Assembly: GCA_902803195.1 (NCBI GenBank)
Contig: CADCOX010000153.1
Coordinates: 1 to 9,437, forward strand
Direction of reading: 5' to 3'
DNA length: 9,437 bases
Origin: an uncultured Bacteroidales bacterium
GTDB taxonomy: Bacteria > Bacteroidota > Bacteroidia > Bacteroidales > Bacteroidaceae
In this document: positions 5,147 through 9,437 of the stretch, piece by piece
How positions within the stretch are numbered: the first letter of the stretch is position 1
How the letters are laid out: every line of letters begins with the position of its first letter
The notes under the pieces: model-generated
What the model was told of the DNA's origin: nothing
Seen by the model: the letters and a program-made list of their open reading frames with translations, nothing else
Database searches by the model: none
Made by a program: the position numbers and the translations under genes

Positions 5147-8100
5147 TTATTCTTCTGCATCCTCTTGTTTTTCTGTTCGTTCAGCATCGTCGCGAAGGCT
5201 GGTGATATAGTCCTTAGGCAGCACACCGTATTTGGCTCGGAAGCATTTGGCAAAATAGGAACTGGAAGTAAAGCCTACCTGATCGGCGACCTCCGTGATG
5301 CGCTGCCCCTGACGTAGAAGCGCTGCAGCGCGTTCTAGGCGCTGCGTCTTCATGTAGTCAACAGGGGTCATGTCGGTGAGCGCCTTGATTTTACGATAGA
5401 AACTACTGCGGCTCATGTTCATCTGCTCGGCAAGGATATCGATAGAGAACTGTTCGTCACGCATATTCTGACGAACGAGTTCCTGCAAGCGCTCCATGAA
5501 CTGGATGTCCTGCTGGTTAAGACCGAAGTCGGTCTCAAGACTGAGGGCAGCCTCAGCGCCTTCCACTTGACGCATGCGTTCATAGAAACGCTGACGCATG
5601 CGCAGGAGACTGTTGATCTGAAGATGGAGCTGCCTCATAGAGAAGGGTTTCTCAAGATAGATATCAGCACCACTCTGCATACCCTCGAGCTTGGCTTCGA
5701 CCGTAGTCTTGGCCGTGAGGAGGATAACGGGCAAGTGGGAATAGTTGATATCTGATTTAAGCTGACGACAAAGCTCGTTACCATCCATGCGAGGCATCAT
5801 GACATCAGAGACGATGACATCCATGTCGTGATGATGAAGGATGTCGAGAGCCTCAACGCCATCATGAGCTTTCATGACATGGAACCATTTGCGTAAGCCC
5901 TCAGCCGTGGCCCGAAGGAGTTCATCGTTATCCTCGACCAAGAGAATGCGGAAGGAACGACTATTCGCGATGGAATCGGTATTTTCTGAATCTTTTGAGC
6001 CCTCAGACACGCCGGCAGACTCCCCAGGAATGTTGACAACAGCCGAAGTGGCTGTCTGATCATGACGGATAGGCAATACCAAAGTGAAATCAGAGCCTCC
6101 ACCCACGGCGTCAGCATAGCGGATATCACCGCCATGAGCAGTGGCCAACATCTTGGCATAAGAAAGCCCAAGTCCCGTGCCAAGATGAGCAGCAGTCGCG
6201 TCTCCAGCAATCTGATAGTAAACGTCGAAGATGCGTTCACGCTCAGCTAGTGGCACGCCAGGCCCATCATCGATGACAGAGATGGCAAAGCGATCCTCGG
6301 CCGTCTGCTCAAGACGCAGAATAACCTCGGAATGGGCATACTTAAGCGCGTTGCCGAGCAAGTTCATAAGCACCTTAGAGACCTTGTCGCGGTCGAGCGT
6401 AGTGACGACGCGCGCTTGTGGTAGCTGAAGCTGAAGCGAAAGGCCTTTCACCTTCATGGGATCCTTGAATTGCCGATAGATGCCATCAAGCAGCTGGGAG
6501 ACGTCGCAGGTGCTCAACTGCAGTTGAATCTGCCCCTCGGTCTCAGCTTTTTGGAAATCGAGCAACTGATTGGTAATGCCCAAGAGATAATTCGTGTTAC
6601 GACGGATGGCGTGAACGTGATTACGATTGTCATCCGAAAGTTCGCCTTCCTCCATCTGCTCAAGAGGCAGGTTGATGAGGCTGAGAGGAGTACGTATCTC
6701 ATGAACAAGATTAATGAAGAAATTAATCTTGGACTGGAAGTTTTCCTTCTCTTGGCGAAGACGATAATCCTCCATCTGTGCTTCGTAGTTGCGCCTCATC
6801 TTTCGCTTAGTGCGACTATGGATGAAGTAGACAAGAGCTGCGAGAGCAAGGACATAGAGGGCATAAGCCCATGGAGTACTATACCAAGGTGAAAGGACTG
6901 TGATTCGCAGTCTGGCATAGTGTTCAGGGACATTATCGCCCGCCTCACGCAGGAGGAAGGTATAAGAGCCAGGAGGGAGGTTGGAGTAGGTAGCCTCGCG
7001 GTTGTCTGAGCCTCGCGCCCATGTCTTGTCAAAGCCTTCCATCATATACTCATAGTGAACGAATACACTGCCCCCATAACGAGGCGAAGCGAAATGGAGA
7101 GTGAAATGATTGTCGGTGAAAGGCAGACGAATGGCATCAGTAATGTAAAGAGGATGATTGAGGTGAAGCCGATTGAGCTCTGCCTGGCTATCATCGGTAT
7201 TTGGGAAAGTGATGCTGCTAATATAGACAGGGCGATGGGGAGTCTGAAGACGTACCTTGTCTGGTGTTATACAGACGATTTCACCATTACCACCCGCGTA
7301 GACACGCCCATTGGCATCGAGACAACTGGCATTCCAAGGATTCTGTTCACGACGATCGTTAGTGGTAAGGTGATGGAGCTCTGTCAGCAAAGAGCCATCT
7401 GCGTTTATTCGTACAAACCCATTCTCGCCACCAAGCCACAGATTGTGAGCAGCATCCTCTTGAACGAAATAGACCTGTTCGCGCTGCAGGGGCGAATCAG
7501 GAGCTCCAAAACGTTCAAAGTCATCGGTCGCTGGAGCGTAACGGCAAAGGCCTCCACCTTTAGTCGCTATCCAGATGGTACCATGACTGTCGCAGACAAC
7601 ACTGGTGACTGCATTGTCAGGCAATGAGCGATTCTGGTCGGCATGAGTTAGATAGTTCTGAAACGCTTTGTCTGCACGCTTAACAAAAAGCCCATGACTA
7701 TCGCTGGCAGCCCATACGTTACCTTCAAGGTCCTCCTCCATGGCCGTGAAGCCCGTCATCGAACTGATTTCAGAGAAGAACATGAAGTGTTCTTGACTTC
7801 GGTCGAAGAGACGTAATCCCCAGCTTGTCCCGACATATATGTCACCACTACGCGTACGCAGAAGGCTATAGACTTCATTGGAGGCTATCGTGTAAGGGCG
7901 ATCAGCCGAGTAGGTGTAGTGACGCAAGGCTCCCGTGATCGTATTAAGGACATAAAGGCCTGCATTTTGGGTACCTATCCAGAGATCATCATCGTCCTCG
8001 ACAAGAGCGCTCACCCCTGTAATCTGGGTGTGAAGCATGCGAGGTTGATGAAAGTGGTCTTCCCCAGGTTCTCTGACATAAAGGCCAGCCTCGGCACCTA

Positions 8101-9268
8101 CCCATAGGCGGCCATCATGAGTCGGACAGATGGCAAGGGCTCTGTTTCGCAGGTTGTTAGCCGAGACAGGAAGCGGCAGAATCGCCAATCCCTGAGGGAT
8201 GGAGGGTTGCACGTTGAGGCCGCCACGATCGGTAAGTACACAAAGGGTTCCATCGTCGGTCGACAAGAGGGCATTCACGCAGTCATCGCTCAATGCCGAG
8301 GCCTGCTGGGTTGGGTCGTCATAGCGAGAGAGGGAGCCATCTGTAAGGGAGTAAGCATAAAGGCCGTGGTCCGTACCGAGGAGAAGGTCGCCATCGCGCT
8401 CCATGAGCGAGCGAACGAAGAAGTCGTCACCTCCCACCGGCAAACGGTCGAGCGCATTGGTTTCAGTATTCAATCGGAAGAGTCCCTTGTCGCAACCTAC
8501 AAAGAGGCGGCTGCCCACGTGTTCTACACACATCCTGCTCTTGTCGACAACGAAACCGGGCACCTCATACTGTCGTTGGAAGTGTCCCTCTTGGTCGTAG
8601 ACAAGTAATTGACCATCGAGCGAGACAAGGTAGACGAAGCCATCGGCTGCTATCGTAAGATCAGAGATGAAACCATTGTGGCGGCTATCCTGTGTGAGCA
8701 TTCCCGTAGCTGGATCATAGAGGAAGAGGCCCTGCCCCTGAGTGCCTATCCAAATAAGACCATTTTGGGTACGCGCCATTTTGTCTACGGTGGAACTGAC
8801 CAGAACACCATAACGGGTTGCCTTATCAAAGCGCGTGAAAGAATTGTCAAGGCGACGATAGACATACAATCCGAAGGCGCCGCCGAACCAGATATCACCA
8901 TCCTGCTCGAGCAAAGCTGTAATCTGATTGTTCTCGAAAGCTACATCCTCATCAATCATATTCCGATAGACAATATTTCTCTGCCCATCGTAACAATTGA
9001 GGCCATTGGCGGTACCGAGCCAAAGGAAGCCATAGCTATCCTGCAAACCACAGAGGACACGATTGTCCGAGAGGCCATCAACGGTCATATAACTTTTGAA
9101 ACCATAGGGGGCCGAAGTCACGGTGGCAGAACAAGTGAGAAGACAGATGAAGAGCAACGAGCGGAAAGGAAGCCCACTCCCACCCTCTCTCCCTCGCCAT
9201 TTGAAAAAGCGAGCTTGCCGGGGAAGATGCTCGATGATATTCTTGAGTATAACTCTGAACGTAGTCAT
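5147..9268 (-). CDS. Hybrid two-component system sensor-regulator (HTCS)
   Basis: One 1373-residue protein combines sensor, kinase, receiver and DNA-binding domains. Residues 36-53 form a hydrophobic signal or anchor, with possible cleavage after TSA53, behind an unusually long basic N-region. Fourteen propeller repeats of the W(I/L)GT..GL type begin near residues 80, 125, 170, 211, 254, 294, 341, 387, 428, 476, 517, 564, 609 and 655, fitting two seven-bladed propellers. A Y_Y_Y domain (about 710-792, YSNLPPGSYTF) leads to a membrane helix (about 797-818). The kinase has VHEIRTP with His856, N-box Asn973, DDGPG (1000-1004) and GTGLGL (1030-1035). The receiver has E1112/D1113, phospho-acceptor Asp1155, Thr1185 and Lys1207. 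An AraC-type double helix-turn-helix spans about 1270-1356. All catalytic residues are present. Such proteins usually sense glycan fragments in the periplasm and activate polysaccharide-use genes. The ligand is unknown, and no transport or glycosidase genes are in the window. Confidence 0.98.
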   Translation of the reverse strand: MTTFRVILKNIIEHLPRQARFFKWRGREGGSGLPFRSLLFICLLTCSATVTSAPYGFKSYMTVDGLSDNRVLCGLQDSYGFLWLGTANGLNCYDGQRNIVYRNMIDEDVAFENNQITALLEQDGDIWFGGAFGLYVYRRLDNSFTRFDKATRYGVLVSSTVDKMARTQNGLIWIGTQGQGLFLYDPATGMLTQDSRHNGFISDLTIAADGFVYLVSLDGQLLVYDQEGHFQRQYEVPGFVVDKSRMCVEHVGSRLFVGCDKGLFRLNTETNALDRLPVGGDDFFVRSLMERDGDLLLGTDHGLYAYSLTDGSLSRYDDPTQQASALSDDCVNALLSTDDGTLCVLTDRGGLNVQPSIPQGLAILPLPVSANNLRNRALAICPTHDGRLWVGAEAGLYVREPGEDHFHQPRMLHTQITGVSALVEDDDDLWIGTQNAGLYVLNTITGALRHYTYSADRPYTIASNEVYSLLRTRSGDIYVGTSWGLRLFDRSQEHFMFFSEISSMTGFTAMEEDLEGNVWAASDSHGLFVKRADKAFQNYLTHADQNRSLPDNAVTSVVCDSHGTIWIATKGGGLCRYAPATDDFERFGAPDSPLQREQVYFVQEDAAHNLWLGGENGFVRINADGSLLTELHHLTTNDRREQNPWNASCLDANGRVYAGGNGEIVCITPDKVRLQTPHRPVYISSITFPNTDDSQAELNRLHLNHPLYITDAIRLPFTDNHFTLHFASPRYGGSVFVHYEYMMEGFDKTWARGSDNREATYSNLPPGSYTFLLREAGDNVPEHYARLRITVLSPWYSTPWAYALYVLALAALVYFIHSRTKRKMRRNYEAQMEDYRLRQEKENFQSKINFFINLVHEIRTPLSLINLPLEQMEEGELSDDNRNHVHAIRRNTNYLLGITNQLLDFQKAETEGQIQLQLSTCDVSQLLDGIYRQFKDPMKVKGLSLQLQLPQARVVTTLDRDKVSKVLMNLLGNALKYAHSEVILRLEQTAEDRFAISVIDDGPGVPLAERERIFDVYYQIAGDATAAHLGTGLGLSYAKMLATAHGGDIRYADAVGGGSDFTLVLPIRHDQTATSAVVNIPGESAGVSEGSKDSENTDSIANSRSFRILLVEDNDELLRATAEGLRKWFHVMKAHDGVEALDILHHHDMDVIVSDVMMPRMDGNELCRQLKSDINYSHLPVILLTAKTTVEAKLEGMQSGADIYLEKPFSMRQLHLQINSLLRMRQRFYERMRQVEGAEAALSLETDFGLNQQDIQFMERLQELVRQNMRDEQFSIDILAEQMNMSRSSFYRKIKALTDMTPVDYMKTQRLERAAALLRQGQRITEVADQVGFTSSSYFAKCFRAKYGVLPKDYITSLRDDAERTEKQEDAEE

Positions 9269-9280
9269 ATAATAATAAGG

Positions 9281-9290
9281 TAACGCGTTA
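9281..9290. promoter_or_regulatory. 10-bp palindrome upstream of the HTCS start
   Basis: TAACGCGTTA is a perfect palindrome centred about 17 bases upstream of the HTCS start codon, in the expected ribosome-loading region. It could be a binding site for a dimeric protein, or a coincidence. It is the only structured element between the leader hairpin and the ATG. Confidence 0.3.
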
Positions 9291-9303
9291 TTCTCTTTTC
9301 TTG

Positions 9304-9329
9304 CCGATGAAAGACAGGACTTTCACCGG
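9304..9329 (-). other. Hairpin near the 5' end of the HTCS mRNA
   Basis: Read on the minus strand, CCGGTGAAAG (9329-9320) pairs with CTTTCATCGG (9313-9304) around the loop TCCTGT, giving a 10-bp stem with one G-U wobble. On the opposite strand the same position would be an A-C mismatch, so the stem is complete only in HTCS-sense RNA. It would start within about ten bases of the predicted transcription start and is about 36 bases before the start codon. No U-tract follows it, so it is not an intrinsic terminator. Confidence 0.55.
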
Positions 9330-9341
9330 GCTTTCTTTGTG

Positions 9342-9349
9342 CAAAGATA
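9342..9349 (-). promoter_or_regulatory. -7 box of the HTCS promoter (TATCTTTG)
   Basis: Minus-strand TATCTTTG matches TAnnTTTG exactly and is followed by C. The predicted start near 9335-9337 gives a leader of roughly 67-70 bases. The nearest upstream TTTG (9378-9375) is 25 bases away rather than the 20 seen at the other two promoters, so the -33 element is weak or uncertain, as might be expected for a regulated promoter. Confidence 0.62.
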
Positions 9350-9409
9350 GTGCTTTTCATTGAATCTGAAGTGACAAAAGAGCGTTAAAACAAATCAAAA
9401 AGTGCTTTT
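9349..9409. repeat. 9-bp direct repeat around the HTCS promoter
   Basis: AGTGCTTTT occurs at 9349-9357 and 9401-9409, with start points 52 bases apart, close to five turns of B-DNA. The first copy overlaps the last base of the -7 box and the second lies upstream of the promoter. Direct repeats suit AraC-type regulators, so self-regulation by the HTCS is conceivable, but chance is possible in this AT-rich stretch. The remaining bases of 9350-9437 hold no visible gene. Confidence 0.35.
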
Positions 9410-9437
9410 AGCTTAATCTTTTCCTTTTCTGACTTAA

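Noticed and set aside
7055..9283. Plus-strand frames of 163-224 codons opposite the HTCS sensor domain
   Set aside because: They lie wholly or almost wholly within the HTCS gene, have no recognisable domains or promoters, and the minus-strand frame encodes regular propeller repeats.

Overview
The window looks like chromosomal DNA from a Bacteroidales bacterium, possibly Prevotellaceae, although the genus is a guess. Three observations support this. Promoters match the Bacteroidetes-specific pattern TTTG-N20-TAnnTTTG (before tdk and before tRNA-Lys). Start codons lie in AT-rich leaders without an obvious Shine-Dalgarno sequence. There is also a 1373-residue hybrid two-component system with a double propeller sensor and an AraC output domain, an architecture typical of Bacteroidetes. 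The tRNA gene does not encode its CCA end.

Left part (1-2937, minus strand): rsmI (16S rRNA C1402 2'-O-methyltransferase) is followed by a coiled-coil lipoprotein and then by hflX, a ribosome-associated GTPase cut off by the window edge. All three could share transcripts. The 176-base gap between the lipoprotein gene and hflX holds ten head-to-tail copies of an 8-base unit. Inverted copies of the unit lie nearer the hflX start.

Middle part (2938-5068, plus strand): tdk (thymidine kinase) diverges from rsmI, has its own textbook promoter, and is followed after 38 bases by an AI-2E family (UPF0118) membrane protein. A separate promoter then drives a single tRNA-Lys(UUU) gene. Its pre-tRNA leader contains a short hairpin, and a strong, probably bidirectional terminator follows it.

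Right part (5069-9437): a hybrid two-component system gene on the minus strand converges on the tRNA. Its upstream 169 bases fall inside the window and carry a -7 box, a 10-bp leader hairpin that pairs fully only as HTCS-sense RNA, a 10-bp perfect palindrome and a 9-base direct repeat. Such regulators usually control a neighbouring glycan-use locus, but none is visible; it may lie beyond position 9437.

The genes are mainly housekeeping plus one sensory regulator. I do not see a complete undescribed system. The most unusual items are the 8-base repeat array in the hflX leader and the structured leader of the two-component gene.
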